Positions 43,480-53,173 are shown, numbered from the stretch's first letter. The stretch is DNA of 64,000 bases from Rhodanobacter glycinis (GCF_900114325.1 NZ_FOSR01000010.1:1-64000), one strand, 5' to 3'. Notes: generated by a model not told the origin, from the letters alone. Program-made: numbers and translations.

Positions 43480-44193
43480 ATGAATCTTCTGCGCACTCGC
43501 GGCATCGTCCCGCGGCTGGTTGCCGCTTTTGCATTGCTCGCCATGTCAGCCTGGGCGGTGGCGCAGGTGCCGCCGCCTGCGCACTGGACGACCGACATCG
43601 CCGCCTTCGTCGCGCATGATCGCGTCGACCCGCCGCCCCAGCACGGCGTGCTGTTCATCGGCAGTTCGTCGATCCGCTTCTGGGCGCCCACGCTGGCTCA
43701 TGACTTTCCCGGCGTGCCGGTGATCGACCGTGGCTTCGGCGGCTCGGCCATCGCCGATGCCACCTATTACGCCGATCGCATCGTGACGCCTTATCACCCG
43801 CGCCTGATCGTGATGTACGCGGGCGACAACGACATCGCCGGCGGCGATTCACCGCAGCAGGTGATCGGCGAATTCAAGGCCTTCGTGGCACGCGTGCGCC
43901 GTGACCTGCCGGGCGTGCCGGTGGCTTTCATCTCGATCAAGCCCAGCGTGGCGCGATGGACGATGTGGCCGGCCATGCGCGAGGCCAACCAGGGCATCCG
44001 GCGCTGGGCCGCCACGCAGAAGAACGTGCGCTATGTCGACACCGCATCGAAGATGCTGGATGCGCACGGCCAACCGCGACCGGAGCTGTTGCGCGATGAT
44101 GGCTTGCACATGAAGCCGGCCGGCTACGCGATCTGGATCGCGGCACTCAAGCCGGTGCTGGCCGACTACGGATTTCACGCCACGGAACACTGA
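43480..44193 (+). CDS. secreted SGNH/GDSL hydrolase
   Basis: 237 aa. A signal peptide (residues 1-29, ending AVAQ) precedes an SGNH fold: block I LFIGSSSIRFW (catalytic Ser), block II GFGGSAIAD (Gly), block III MYAGDNDIAGGD (Asn), and block V DDGLHMKPAGY (Asp and His). All four signature residues are present, so an esterase or acyl-hydrolase in the periplasm or outside the cell is expected; the substrate is unknown. It starts 68 bases after the frameshifted phosphoesterase and converges with dusB 16 bases from its stop. Confidence 0.88.
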   Translation: MNLLRTRGIVPRLVAAFALLAMSAWAVAQVPPPAHWTTDIAAFVAHDRVDPPPQHGVLFIGSSSIRFWAPTLAHDFPGVPVIDRGFGGSAIADATYYADRIVTPYHPRLIVMYAGDNDIAGGDSPQQVIGEFKAFVARVRRDLPGVPVAFISIKPSVARWTMWPAMREANQGIRRWAATQKNVRYVDTASKMLDAHGQPRPELLRDDGLHMKPAGYAIWIAALKPVLADYGFHATEH

Positions 44194-44209
44194 GAGCGGC
44201 TTGCGCCGC

Positions 44210-45196
44210 TCAGGCCGCCATCGCCACGCCGGCCGCCAGCGCAGCGAAGTAATCGCGGGTGAGGCGAAGCTGCTCCTGCGCTGATTCGGCGCGATTGGCC
44301 ACTTCGCGGAAGGCGGTGTTCTCGGGGCGGTCCTTGGCATACCAACCCAGGTGCTTGCGCGCGATGCGCACACCGGCGTGTTCGCCGTAGAACGCGTAGA
44401 GGTGTTCCAGATGGCCGAGCAGGATCGTCGCCACTTCGTCCGGCGCGGGTTCGGGCAGCTTTTCGCCGGTGGCCAGGAAGTGGGCGATCTCGCGGAAGAT
44501 CCAGGGCCGGCCCTGCGCGCCGCGACCGATCATCAGTGCATCGGCGCCGGTGGCGGCGAGCACGTGGCGGGCGCGCTCCGGCGTGGTCACGTCACCGTTG
44601 GCGAATACCGGGATGCCGATGGCGGCCTTCACTGCGGCGATGGTGTCGTACTCGGCTTCGCCTTCGTACTTGTCGGCGCGGGTGCGGCCATGCACGGCCA
44701 GCGCGGCGATGCCGCAGTCCTCGGCGATGCGGGCGATGCGCAGCGCATTCCTGTTGTCGCGGTTCCAGCCGGTGCGGATCTTCAGCGTCACCGGCACCTC
44801 GACGGCATCGACCACCGCCTTGCAGATTCGCGCCACCAGCGGTTCGTCCTGCAGCAGGGCCGAGCCGGACCACACGTTGCATACCTTCTTGGCCGGGCAT
44901 CCCATGTTGATGTCGATGATCTGCGCGCCGTTGGCCACGTTGAAGCGCGCGGCTTCGGCCAGCACCACCGGATCGGCGCCGGCGATCTGCACGCTCACCG
45001 GTTCCGGTTCGCCCGAGTGGTCCATTCGGTGCAGCGACTTGCGCGTATGCCACAGCTTGGGATCGGCCGTGGTCATTTCCGACACGGCCAGGCCCGCGCC
45101 CAGCCGCTTGCACAGCAGGCGAAACGGCTTGTCGGTGACGCCGGCCATCGGGGCCAGCACCACGGGCGGGTCGATCAGATAGGGGCCGATCTGCAT
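44210..45196 (-). CDS. dusB: tRNA-dihydrouridine synthase B
   Basis: FMN enzyme that reduces uridine to dihydrouridine in tRNA D-loops; 328 aa. Seen: VLAPMAGVTDKPFR at the barrel start, GAQIIDINMGCPAKKV with the catalytic Cys, the LKIRTGW strand, AVHGRTR, and the FMN-phosphate region ANGDVTTPE with ALMIGRGAQGRPWIF. NMGCPAKKV and the overall pattern match DusB rather than DusA or DusC. The ATG giving MQIGPYLIDP is used; the frame extends upstream without conservation. It does not have fis behind it as in enterics. Divergent from the GGDEF gene. Confidence 0.95.
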   Translation of the reverse strand: MQIGPYLIDPPVVLAPMAGVTDKPFRLLCKRLGAGLAVSEMTTADPKLWHTRKSLHRMDHSGEPEPVSVQIAGADPVVLAEAARFNVANGAQIIDINMGCPAKKVCNVWSGSALLQDEPLVARICKAVVDAVEVPVTLKIRTGWNRDNRNALRIARIAEDCGIAALAVHGRTRADKYEGEAEYDTIAAVKAAIGIPVFANGDVTTPERARHVLAATGADALMIGRGAQGRPWIFREIAHFLATGEKLPEPAPDEVATILLGHLEHLYAFYGEHAGVRIARKHLGWYAKDRPENTAFREVANRAESAQEQLRLTRDYFAALAAGVAMAA

Positions 45197-45279
45197 GCGG
45201 CCATTGTAGCCGGCCCGTGGTCCAGCACTTGCACCTAGCGTGGTGCGGGCCACAATATCCGGACGGGGGAAGCCATGGG

Positions 45280-47079
45280 ATGGGCGTTTCGATGCAGGGG
45301 AGCATGATCGCAGGATGGATGCTGGCAGTCGCGCTGGTGCATGGCGGCGGCATGTCCGTGCGCGACGCGCAGCGCTACCGCACCGAAACCGATCCGCATG
45401 GCCTGATCACCGAGCTGCAGTCGCAGCTCGACCAGAGCGGCCAGGGCCTGGCCGGCGCCGTCCTGCGCGAAAAGCTGTGGCTGCTCGGTACCGCCGCGGT
45501 GAACGTCAATGACGTCGCGGCGTTGCACGAGGCCACCACGAGACTGGACGAGCTGGCCGGTCGCACGCATGACCCGGCCGCCGCCGCGGATGCCGGCTTC
45601 CTGCGCTCGCGCCAGTTGATCGCCGCCAGCCAGGGCGACGGCATCAGCGAGGAATTGCAGGCCGCCGCGCTGGTGCAGGGCACCACCGATCCGGTGATGC
45701 TGGGGCGGCTGCACTACACCTTGTGCGACGCCTACGCGATGAGCGAGGAGTTCACCAAGGCGATCCCGCTCTGTCGCCGGGCCATCGCCACCTATCGCAC
45801 GCAAGCCGATGCATGGGGCATGGGCAATGCCGGAAACGACCTCGGCATCGTCTACACCCACTTGCACCGTTACGACGAGGCGATTCCTGCCTACCTGGAA
45901 GCGCGCAGGCAATTCGCCAGCATCGGCGCAGGGCAGATGGTGGTGCTGGTGGGCGACAACCTTTCGCAGGCGTACCGGAAAACCGGGCGGGTACGCGAGG
46001 CATTGGCGTTGTCGCATGCCTCGCTGGCACAGGAGCAGGCGGCCGGCCGGGTCAGCGATGCGCTCAGCTCGCGCGCCGACATTGCGCTGGATTACGCCGC
46101 GCTGGGCCAGCCTGGCAAGGCGCTGGCACTGATGGACGCCGTGGTGGCTGATGCGCGCGATGCCCATCTGCAAGGCCTGTTGCCGGACTTCGTGCGCACG
46201 CGCAGCGAAATAGAGCAGCAGCAGGGGAAGTTGCGTCCGGCACTGGCCGACGCGCGCGAGGTGATCACCGCACTCAACCAGCGCAATGCCGCCGTGTTGC
46301 GCTCGGAGGAAGCCCGGCTGGCAGCGCGCTATGCCACGCGCGAGAAGGAGTTGCAGATTCTCGCGCTGCAGCGGCAGAACCAGGTGAAGGACCTGCAACT
46401 GAAGGCGGCCCAGGCGGAGGCGGCGCGTCGAGGCGAGGAGCAGCAGCGCCAATCGCTGCGCATCATGTTCGGGCGCGGGGTGGTGGTGGCCTTGTCGTTG
46501 ATGGCCTTGCTGCTTTACCTGCTGCTGCGTTCGCAGCACCGGCACGCCGTCGAATTGCGTGCGCAGGCGCTGCGTGATCCGCTCACCGGTGTCGAAAACC
46601 GACGTGCTTTCCAGCAGCGCGCGATGGACCTGCTGGCCGAATCGCGCGGATTTCCGGCGTCGACGTCGGCCCACGTGCTGATGCTGATCGACGTCGACCA
46701 CTTCAAGCGCATCAACGATGGCGCCGGCCACCCGCAGGGCGACGAAGTGCTGCGGATCATCACCGACGGCCTGCGCCGGGCGGCGGGCGATGTCGGCCAC
46801 GTTGCCCGCATCGGCGGTGAGGAATTCGCGGTGCTGTGCCCGGGTTGCGGCGCCATGGCCGGCATGCGCCTGGCCGAGACCTTGCGTGCGGAAGTGGCCA
46901 CATTGGCACTGCCGCCGGAAGCCAAGGTGTCGACGGTGACCATCAGCATCGGCGTGGCCGTGTTCGACGGCGCCCGTTGCCATGATCTGTCGAGCTGGAT
47001 GCGCGCCGCCGACATGGCCATGTACGAGGCCAAGTCGCACGGTCGCAACCGCGTGGTGGCCAGCGCGCTGGCCACCTGA
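45280..47079 (+). CDS. TPR-containing diguanylate cyclase (GGDEF)
   Basis: 599 aa. A signal-peptide-like N-terminus leads into a periplasmic TPR superhelix (about residues 80-350, with repeats such as LHYTLCDAYAMSEEFTKAI and GNAGNDLGIVYTHLHRYDEAI), a coiled-coil, one TM helix (about 405-428) and a GGDEF domain (about 445-595) with DPLTGVENRRAF, IDVDHFKRINDGAGHPQGD and the active motif GGEEF. An intact A-site suggests real c-di-GMP synthesis; no RxxD inhibitory site is obvious. The periplasmic TPRs probably bind a protein or peptide signal. The ATG at 45280 has a GGGGAAG site; ATG 45292 is an alternative. Confidence 0.88.
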   Translation: MGVSMQGSMIAGWMLAVALVHGGGMSVRDAQRYRTETDPHGLITELQSQLDQSGQGLAGAVLREKLWLLGTAAVNVNDVAALHEATTRLDELAGRTHDPAAAADAGFLRSRQLIAASQGDGISEELQAAALVQGTTDPVMLGRLHYTLCDAYAMSEEFTKAIPLCRRAIATYRTQADAWGMGNAGNDLGIVYTHLHRYDEAIPAYLEARRQFASIGAGQMVVLVGDNLSQAYRKTGRVREALALSHASLAQEQAAGRVSDALSSRADIALDYAALGQPGKALALMDAVVADARDAHLQGLLPDFVRTRSEIEQQQGKLRPALADAREVITALNQRNAAVLRSEEARLAARYATREKELQILALQRQNQVKDLQLKAAQAEAARRGEEQQRQSLRIMFGRGVVVALSLMALLLYLLLRSQHRHAVELRAQALRDPLTGVENRRAFQQRAMDLLAESRGFPASTSAHVLMLIDVDHFKRINDGAGHPQGDEVLRIITDGLRRAAGDVGHVARIGGEEFAVLCPGCGAMAGMRLAETLRAEVATLALPPEAKVSTVTISIGVAVFDGARCHDLSSWMRAADMAMYEAKSHGRNRVVASALAT

Positions 47080-47093
47080 TCAGTGCGCCGAAG

Positions 47094-48374
47094 TCAGTGC
47101 GTCGGCACGACCTTGCGCGCCGCGGCCGGATCGTGCCGGTGCCTGAACATCGGCACGAACAGCAGCGCCATCACCAGCGCATAACCGGCGAATGACAGCC
47201 AGATGCCGCGCCAGTCCTTGCAGATGGCCAGCATGTCGTTGCAGCTGTGGTTGGTGAAGAAGTGATCGATCACGAAGCCGGCGATCAGGCTGCCCAGCAC
47301 CGCGCCCACGCCGTTGGTCATCAGCATGAACAGGCCCTGCGCGCTGGCGCGGATCTTCGGGTCGGCCTGGCTTTCCACGAACAGCGAGCCGGAGATGTTG
47401 AAGAAGTCGAACGCCATGCCGTAGATGATGCACGACAGCACGATCATCCACAGGCCTCCGGCCGGGTTGCCGAAGCCGAACAGGCCGAAGCGCAGCACCC
47501 ACGCCAGCATGCTCATCGTCATCACCGCCTTGATGCCGAAGCGCTTCAGGAAGAACGGGATGGTGAGGATGAATGCGGTTTCGGAGAACTGCGAGATCGA
47601 GATGATGATGGTCGAGTACTTCACTGCCAGCAGGTTGGCGTAGGCCGGCACCTTGACGAAATCGCTGAGGAAGGCGTCGCCGTAGGCGTTGGTGAGCTGC
47701 AGTGCCGCGCCAAGCAACATGGCGAAGATGAAGAACACGGCCATGTTGCGGTTCTTGAACAGCACGAACGAGGTCAGGCCCAGCCGGTCGACCAGGCTGT
47801 GGCCCGAGGCGGCATTCAGCTTGGGCGGGCACTTGGGCAAGGTGAAGGCATACAGGCCAAGCAGCAGCGAGGCGGCCGCAGCCACGTGGAATTGCGCGGG
47901 CGAGGCCTTGAAGCCGAGCAGGCTGGTCGTCCAGGTGGCGGCGATGAATCCGACCGTGCCCCACACACGGATTGGAGGATAGGTGCTGACCACGTCCTCG
48001 CCGTTCTGCTTGAGCGCGTTGTAGGCCACCGTGATCGCCAGCGAAATGGTCGGCATGTAGAAGCACATGTTCAGCAACATCACCCAGAACATCTGCTCCG
48101 GGTCGGTCACATGCGGTATCGCAAACAGCACCACCGCGCCGGCGATCTGCAGCAAGCCGTAAAGACGCTCGGCGTTGATCCACTTGTCGGCCACGATGCC
48201 GACCAGCGAAGGCATGAACAGCGAGGCGATGCCCATGGTGGAGAAGATCGCGCCGAAGCTGGTGCCCGACCAATGCTGGGTCTGGAACCACCACGTGCCG
48301 ATGGTCAAGAGCCACGCGCCCCAGATGTAGTACTGGAAGAAATTCAGGACGATCAGGCGGAGCTTAAGGCTCAT
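47094..48374 (-). CDS. NupG-like nucleoside/H+ symporter (MFS)
   Basis: Inner-membrane transporter of 426 aa with 12 predicted helices, matching the nucleoside:H+ symporter family (NupG/XapB). The N-terminal LRLIVLNFFQYYIWGAWLLTIG and the tryptophan-rich first helix, GIVADKWINAER, YPPIRVWGTVGFI and a late GLFMLMTNGVGAVLG are typical. Substrate is probably nucleosides, by family. The ATG giving MSLKLRLIV is chosen; the 15-codon upstream extension lacks similarity. It converges with the GGDEF gene, with only 14 bases between the stops. No nucleoside catabolic genes are adjacent. Confidence 0.88.
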   Translation of the reverse strand: MSLKLRLIVLNFFQYYIWGAWLLTIGTWWFQTQHWSGTSFGAIFSTMGIASLFMPSLVGIVADKWINAERLYGLLQIAGAVVLFAIPHVTDPEQMFWVMLLNMCFYMPTISLAITVAYNALKQNGEDVVSTYPPIRVWGTVGFIAATWTTSLLGFKASPAQFHVAAAASLLLGLYAFTLPKCPPKLNAASGHSLVDRLGLTSFVLFKNRNMAVFFIFAMLLGAALQLTNAYGDAFLSDFVKVPAYANLLAVKYSTIIISISQFSETAFILTIPFFLKRFGIKAVMTMSMLAWVLRFGLFGFGNPAGGLWMIVLSCIIYGMAFDFFNISGSLFVESQADPKIRASAQGLFMLMTNGVGAVLGSLIAGFVIDHFFTNHSCNDMLAICKDWRGIWLSFAGYALVMALLFVPMFRHRHDPAAARKVVPTH

Positions 48375-48486
48375 GAGATGCGGATTCCCCTGTAAGGCCG
48401 GGGTCGATCCCGTGGCCATGATGTTCTATCAGATGAGGTTAGACGACGCTGGCGTCAGGCGGCAAGGTGCAATGCGGCAGGTTCGA

Positions 48487-49092
48487 TCAGCCGGCTCGAT
48501 CGGAGTCGGCCAGCGCGTTTGCCACGCGCTCGCGCAGGATCGGCAGCAGCTCCGTTTCGAACCATGGGTTGCGGGTCAGCCACAAGCGGTTGCGTGGGCT
48601 GGGGTGCGGCAGCGGCAGCACGCCGCGCGCCAGGTGTTCGCGCCAGGCCAGCACCGTGTCGGTCAGCGTGCGTCCGCGATGCTCGCCGAGCAGGCCGGCT
48701 TGCGCGTATTGGCCAATCGCAAGCGTCAGCCGCACTCCCGTCAACAACGGGAACAGGCGAGGATGCCAGGCCGGTGCGCATTCCGGGCGCGGCGGCAGGT
48801 CGCCGCCCTTGCCGGTGCCGGGAAAACAGAAGCCCATCGGTGCGATGGCGATTTTGCCGGCGTCGTAGAACGTATCCCGGTCGATGCCGAGCCAGTCGCG
48901 CAGGCGGTCGCCGCTGGGGTCATTGAACGGAATCCCGGTCTCGTGCACCTTGCGTCCCGGCGCCTGGCTCACGATCAACAATCGCGATGTTGCCGACGCC
49001 TGCACTACCGGACGCGGTCCCAGCGGCAGGTGTGCCGCGCAGATCCGGCAGGCGCGGATCTCGGCGAGCAGGCGATCGAGCGATGCAGTCAT
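48487..49092 (-). CDS. uracil-DNA glycosylase superfamily protein
   Basis: 201 aa. The UDG superfamily motif I region reads LLIVSQAPGRKVHETGIPFNDP, with Cys residues at CRIC near the N-terminus, and a late LPHPSPRN corresponds to motif II. The CxxC near the start could ligate an Fe-S cluster as in UDG family 4/5, but the full four-Cys set is not obvious (other cysteines at CFPG and ECAP). Such short proteins are widespread in Proteobacteria and poorly characterised; they may lack classical UDG activity. Last gene of an lpoA-yraN-udg run on the minus strand, 136 bases after yraN. Confidence 0.8.
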   Translation of the reverse strand: MTASLDRLLAEIRACRICAAHLPLGPRPVVQASATSRLLIVSQAPGRKVHETGIPFNDPSGDRLRDWLGIDRDTFYDAGKIAIAPMGFCFPGTGKGGDLPPRPECAPAWHPRLFPLLTGVRLTLAIGQYAQAGLLGEHRGRTLTDTVLAWREHLARGVLPLPHPSPRNRLWLTRNPWFETELLPILRERVANALADSDRAG

Positions 49093-49228
49093 GCGATGCC
49101 ATCATCCTGCGCGTGGAGTGCGGGAGGGCGGGCGATGGCGAACAGTTCGGCGCCGAGGCAGGCGGTATGCAAAGTGGCAAGCACGGCAACAGGACCATTC
49201 ATGCGTCCATTATTCCACCGATGCCGTT

Positions 49229-49585
49229 TCATTCCACTTCGAACGCGCCACGCAGCCAGTGCATGCGCGCGTCGGCGGCCGGGCCGTCATAGCTGACCAC
49301 GTCGAAGCGGCAGGGGCGTTGTGCATCGCGTGGGTGTGCGGCCAGCCACAGTTGCGCGGTGCGGATCAGCTTGTCGCGCTTGCCGCGGGTGACCGAGGCG
49401 GCGGCATCGCCGTGGCCGGCGCTCACCCGGTAACGCACTTCGACGAACACTACGGTGTCGCCGTCGCGCATCACCAGGTCGAGCTCGCCGTGGCGCGTGG
49501 TGTAGTTGCGCGCCAGCAGCTTCAGGCCGGCGCGCTCGAGTTCCGCGCCGGCGCGCTGTTCGAAGGCGGCGCCGGCAGCGCGCAT
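49229..49585 (-). CDS. yraN: YraN/UPF0102 family nuclease-like protein
   Basis: 118 aa, the standard length. Restriction-endonuclease-like fold with FEQRAGAELERAGLKLLARNYTTRHGELDLVMRDG and VVFVEVRYR (the E...GELDLV...VEVR pattern equals the PD-(D/E)xK core). Function is uncertain; homologues occur widely next to lpoA and rsmI. Its ATG shares bases with the lpoA stop (TGATG), so the two are translationally coupled. The call rests on the conserved core and the neighbourhood. Confidence 0.93.
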   Translation of the reverse strand: MRAAGAAFEQRAGAELERAGLKLLARNYTTRHGELDLVMRDGDTVVFVEVRYRVSAGHGDAAASVTRGKRDKLIRTAQLWLAAHPRDAQRPCRFDVVSYDGPAADARMHWLRGAFEVE

Positions 49586-51537
49586 CAGCCGCCAGTCGCG
49601 GGCGCGGCAACCGGTGTGGCGGCAGCGCTGCTGGCCGGGGCCGGCATGTTCGCCGGCGGAATCGGCATCCCGGCGGCTGGCATCGGTGCGCTGCCCGCCG
49701 GGGCGGGAACGGCATCCATCTGCAGGTCGCCGCCGATCGGACGGGCCACGCCATCCTGGAATTTCGCCCAGATCAGCACGCGCCGCACGCGCCCGAATGC
49801 ATCGGCTGCGAGCTGGCCGCTGGCGCCCGGCAGGTAGCTGCCCGGGTGCTCGCGCATCCAGCCGATGTACGGCACCAGGTTCCATGCATCCATGCCGAAG
49901 GCGAACAGTCGTGCGGAACCGCCGCGGGCGGCGGGCAGCAGGGCGGCGATGTCGCCGTGGCGGGGCAGGCCGGTCTGCGCGTCGAACAGCCACGGCGCAT
50001 CGCAGAACTCCACGCCATTGAGGTCGTTGTCGTCGCCCGGATCGTCGCTGCCTCCGTAGATATGCGAGGTGGCGAACACCGGCAGGGTGACGCGCGCCAC
50101 GCGCAATTGCGGCAGCAACAGGCGGGCCTGTTCCGGGCGCATGCTGATGAAGATGCCGCTACCGCCGAGGCTTGCGGCGGCAGGTGCACTGGCCGTGCCG
50201 GCGACAGCCGGCGCAGGCGCGGGCGTGGTGCTGCTGTCGGTCATGCTCAGGCCGGCAATCGCACTGTGATAGTTCACGCTGCCGCTGGTGATCTGCGCCT
50301 GGCCGACGACCTGGCCGCCACGGGCGACCAGTTCGGCCTTGAAGGCGCCGGCGGCGCGTTTGGCGAAGTCGTCGTCGGAAATGATCACGTAGGCGCGGGT
50401 GATGCCGCGCTCGATCATGTGATCCGCCACCTGGGCGCCCTCGGTTTCCGGGCGCAGTGCGAACTCGGTGGCGCCGGAAGCGGGCAGGGTGTCGTTGTCG
50501 GGATGGTTCAGCGCCAGCACCGGCACCGGCAGCGAGGACTGTGCCAGCACGGCGCCGACCGCGCCGCGGGTGAGCGGGCCGACGATCAGCTGGGCGCCGT
50601 CGGCAACGGCCAGTTGGTAGGCCTTGACCGCGCCATCCGGGGTGCCGACGCTGTCGTATACGCGCACGCTCGGCCGCGGGGCGTGATTGCTGGCGGCGTT
50701 GAAGTAGGCGGCGAAGAAGCCTTCGCGAATGGCCTGGCTGACGCCAGCGAAGTCGTTCCCTTCCGGCAGCAACAGGGCCAGCTTCGCCGGCACCTTGTAA
50801 CCCTGGCGCACATTGGCGCCGGCGCCCGGCAACAGGGTGCCGACAGGCTGGCCCAGGTTGGGCTGGGCTTGGGCTACCACCACGCCGAGCCGGGTCAGCG
50901 CCTCGTTGATCCACGGCAGCATGCGATCGCCGGGATGCATCGCGGCGGCGCGCTGCTTGAGTTCGTCGACGCCCACCTTGGTCAGCAGGTCGATCGCCTG
51001 CGTACGGTTCTGCGTGCGGTCGAGACCGTGCAGCAGGCCATCCATCTGCACGCGGGTGCGGCCGGCGCCCCAGTAATCATGGCTGGCGGCCATCGCCTGT
51101 GCGCGCAGTTCCAGCTGTCGGGGCTGCAGCGCGGGCGGTACGCTGACGCCGGGCTGGCTGGTCAGTCGCAGCGCGGTGGCCGGATCGTGCTGGCGCAGCG
51201 CGATTTCGGCGCGCAGCAGGTCCAATCGCACCGGTTCGTCGCCCTGCAACTGCGTGCGGTCGATACCGGCGATGATCGGTGCGGCGCGATCCAGCGCGTC
51301 TTCCTGGCGATAGTCCTCGGCCGCAAGCAGGCGATAGTGGCTGGCGCGGCCCGGATTCTGCGCGGCCAGTGCCAGATAGGCCTGTGCAGCCTGGTCAAAC
51401 TGACCCTGGCTGGCCAGTGCGGCGGCCTGTTGCGCGGCGGCGGTTTCGGCGGGCGAGGGCGGCTTGATGCCCGGTACGCAGGCGCTCAGCGCCAGCGAGA
51501 ACAGCACGGTAATGGCCGCGGCGCGGTACGAACGCAT
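49585..51537 (-). CDS. lpoA: penicillin-binding protein activator LpoA
   Basis: Outer-membrane lipoprotein that activates PBP1A, 650 aa. A lipoprotein signal peptide ends LALSAC (Cys at about residue 19). A TPR-rich N-domain (about 30-240) and a C-domain with the periplasmic-binding-protein fold of LppC (KLALLLPEGNDFAGVSQAIREGFFAAYF, IVGPLTRGAVGAVL, FATSHIYGG) follow, then a low-complexity Pro/Ala tail. The ATG at 51537 has a GAGGA site at proper spacing; the ATG two codons earlier is too close to it. Divergent from rsmI and followed by yraN, the standard arrangement. Works with PBP1A in peptidoglycan synthesis. Confidence 0.94.
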   Translation of the reverse strand: MRSYRAAAITVLFSLALSACVPGIKPPSPAETAAAQQAAALASQGQFDQAAQAYLALAAQNPGRASHYRLLAAEDYRQEDALDRAAPIIAGIDRTQLQGDEPVRLDLLRAEIALRQHDPATALRLTSQPGVSVPPALQPRQLELRAQAMAASHDYWGAGRTRVQMDGLLHGLDRTQNRTQAIDLLTKVGVDELKQRAAAMHPGDRMLPWINEALTRLGVVVAQAQPNLGQPVGTLLPGAGANVRQGYKVPAKLALLLPEGNDFAGVSQAIREGFFAAYFNAASNHAPRPSVRVYDSVGTPDGAVKAYQLAVADGAQLIVGPLTRGAVGAVLAQSSLPVPVLALNHPDNDTLPASGATEFALRPETEGAQVADHMIERGITRAYVIISDDDFAKRAAGAFKAELVARGGQVVGQAQITSGSVNYHSAIAGLSMTDSSTTPAPAPAVAGTASAPAAASLGGSGIFISMRPEQARLLLPQLRVARVTLPVFATSHIYGGSDDPGDDNDLNGVEFCDAPWLFDAQTGLPRHGDIAALLPAARGGSARLFAFGMDAWNLVPYIGWMREHPGSYLPGASGQLAADAFGRVRRVLIWAKFQDGVARPIGGDLQMDAVPAPAGSAPMPAAGMPIPPANMPAPASSAAATPVAAPATGG

Positions 51538-51625
51538 GTACATTCCTCGGTCGGTATCGACAGGATCGGCGATTGCGCGATCATAGCCGATCACATTGCC
51601 GCTTCGCGGCGAACTGGAGCGCACG

Positions 51626-52456
51626 ATGTCATCCACCACGCCCGGCTGCCTGTGGGTGGTCGCCACGCCGATCGGGCATCGCGACGATTTTTCGGTGCGT
51701 GCCATCGAGACGCTGCGCAGTGTTTCGGTGATCGCGGCGGAAGACACCCGCCACAGTCGGCCGTTGCTGCAGCACCACAACATCGCCACGCCGCTGATTG
51801 CGCTGCACGAGCACAATGAACGCGATGCCGTGGATGCCGTAGTGCGTCGCTTGCTGAATGGCGACTCGGTGGCGTTGATCTCCGATGCGGGTACGCCGTT
51901 GATCTCCGACCCGGGTTTTCGGCTGGTGCGCGCCGCACGCGCGGCCGGCATCCGCTGCGTGCCGGTGCCCGGTGCGTGCGCGGCGATTGCGGCGTTGTCG
52001 GTGGCCGGCTTGCCCAGCGACCGTTTCGTATTCGAGGGTTTTCTGCCGCCCAAATCCGCCGCCCGGCGCAGTCGTCTGCAGGAATTGGCCGGTGAGCCGC
52101 GCACGCTGATTTTCTACGAATCATCACATCGCGTGGCCGAAAGCCTGGCCGACATGCGCGACGTGTTCGGCGGCGAGCGCGAGGCGGTGCTCGCGCGCGA
52201 GCTGACCAAGCTGTTCGAGACCGTGCTCGGCGAGCCGCTGATCGAGCTGGCCGCGCGCGTGGTGGCCGATCCCGACCAGCAGCGCGGCGAGCATGTGATC
52301 GTGGTGGCCGGGCGGGGCGAGGAGGCGGACGCGAAACTGGTCGAGGGCCGGCGCGTGTTCGCCATCCTGCGCGAAGAGCTGCCGCCGGCGAAGGCTGCCA
52401 AGCTGGCCGCCGCGATCAGCGGCGCGCCGCGCAAGGAGCTTTATGGAAGTGAGTGA
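51626..52456 (+). CDS. rsmI: 16S rRNA (cytidine1402-2'-O)-methyltransferase
   Basis: SAM-dependent tetrapyrrole-methylase-fold enzyme modifying C1402 of 16S rRNA with RsmH; 276 aa. Seen: LWVVATPIGHRDDFSVRAIETL at the start, AAEDTRHSRPLLQHH, SDAGTPLISDPGFRLV and FYESSHRV, all diagnostic of RsmI. The ATG at 51626 precedes the conserved MSSTTPGCLWVVATP; the frame is open slightly upstream. Divergent from lpoA. Its stop codon lies inside the left arm of a 29-bp hairpin. RsmH, its partner on the same nucleotide, is encoded 1.3 kb downstream in the dcw cluster. Confidence 0.95.
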   Translation: MSSTTPGCLWVVATPIGHRDDFSVRAIETLRSVSVIAAEDTRHSRPLLQHHNIATPLIALHEHNERDAVDAVVRRLLNGDSVALISDAGTPLISDPGFRLVRAARAAGIRCVPVPGACAAIAALSVAGLPSDRFVFEGFLPPKSAARRSRLQELAGEPRTLIFYESSHRVAESLADMRDVFGGEREAVLARELTKLFETVLGEPLIELAARVVADPDQQRGEHVIVVAGRGEEADAKLVEGRRVFAILREELPPAKAAKLAAAISGAPRKELYGSE

Positions 52457-52535
52457 AGAGGAGTGAGGAGTGAGAGAAAGCCCGCAAGGATCGGCGCTTT
52501 TGCTCCCTCTCACTCCTCACTTCTCTTCACTCACT
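52448..52535. repeat. 29-bp perfect hairpin between rsmI and rnpB
   Basis: The left arm (52448-52476, starting AGTGAGTGAAGAG) and right arm (52507-52535, ending CTTCACTCACT) are complementary over 29 bases with a single G-U pair; the loop is 30 bases. It begins inside the last codons of rsmI and ends 15 bases before the RNase P RNA. No T-run follows, so it is not a standard terminator. It resembles GAGTGAGGAGTGAGAG-type intergenic repeats. Confidence 0.6.
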
Positions 52536-52550
52536 CCTCTATACTCCCCG

Positions 52551-52916
<366 letters not shown>

Positions 52917-52925
52917 TTTTCCAGC

Positions 52926-52960
52926 CGCATCCCCGGCCGTCATCGACGGCCGGGGATGCG
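52926..52960 (+). terminator. likely rnpB terminator hairpin
   Basis: CGCATCCCCGGCCGT and ACGGCCGGGGATGCG form a perfect 15-bp stem around 5 bases, just after the RNase P RNA. There is no T-run after it; a TTTT lies before it at the RNA's own 3' end. Confidence 0.6.
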
Positions 52961-53144
52961 CGTGAGCGAGCGCATGAACGCGGGTTCAGCCAAATGGCCT
53001 GGACCGATGACGCGAAAGCCTGCGACAAGCCGTGTCGTTCCGTAAAAAATCCCCACCATTCAAGCACCTTTGGCAGCTTCCTCGAAATGGCTGGAATTTC
53101 GGCCACAACTTCGCCTTTCTCCTTGATTCACAAAAGAAAATCCC

Positions 53145-53173
53145 TTGACAGTCTCATGGGGCGAGACTATCGT
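53145..53173 (+). promoter_or_regulatory. mraZ/dcw promoter
   Basis: Consensus TTGACA (53145-53150), 17 bases, then TATCGT (53168-53173). The predicted transcript starts near 53180, inside the MraZ box array, so MraZ binding would block it. This is the only strong promoter seen before the ten dcw genes. The 180 bases between the rnpB terminator and this promoter show nothing else. Confidence 0.7.

Noticed and set aside
46800-46860. An inactive GGDEF domain because the motif is GGEEF
   Set aside because: GGEEF is a standard active variant, and the metal and nucleotide residues around it are intact.
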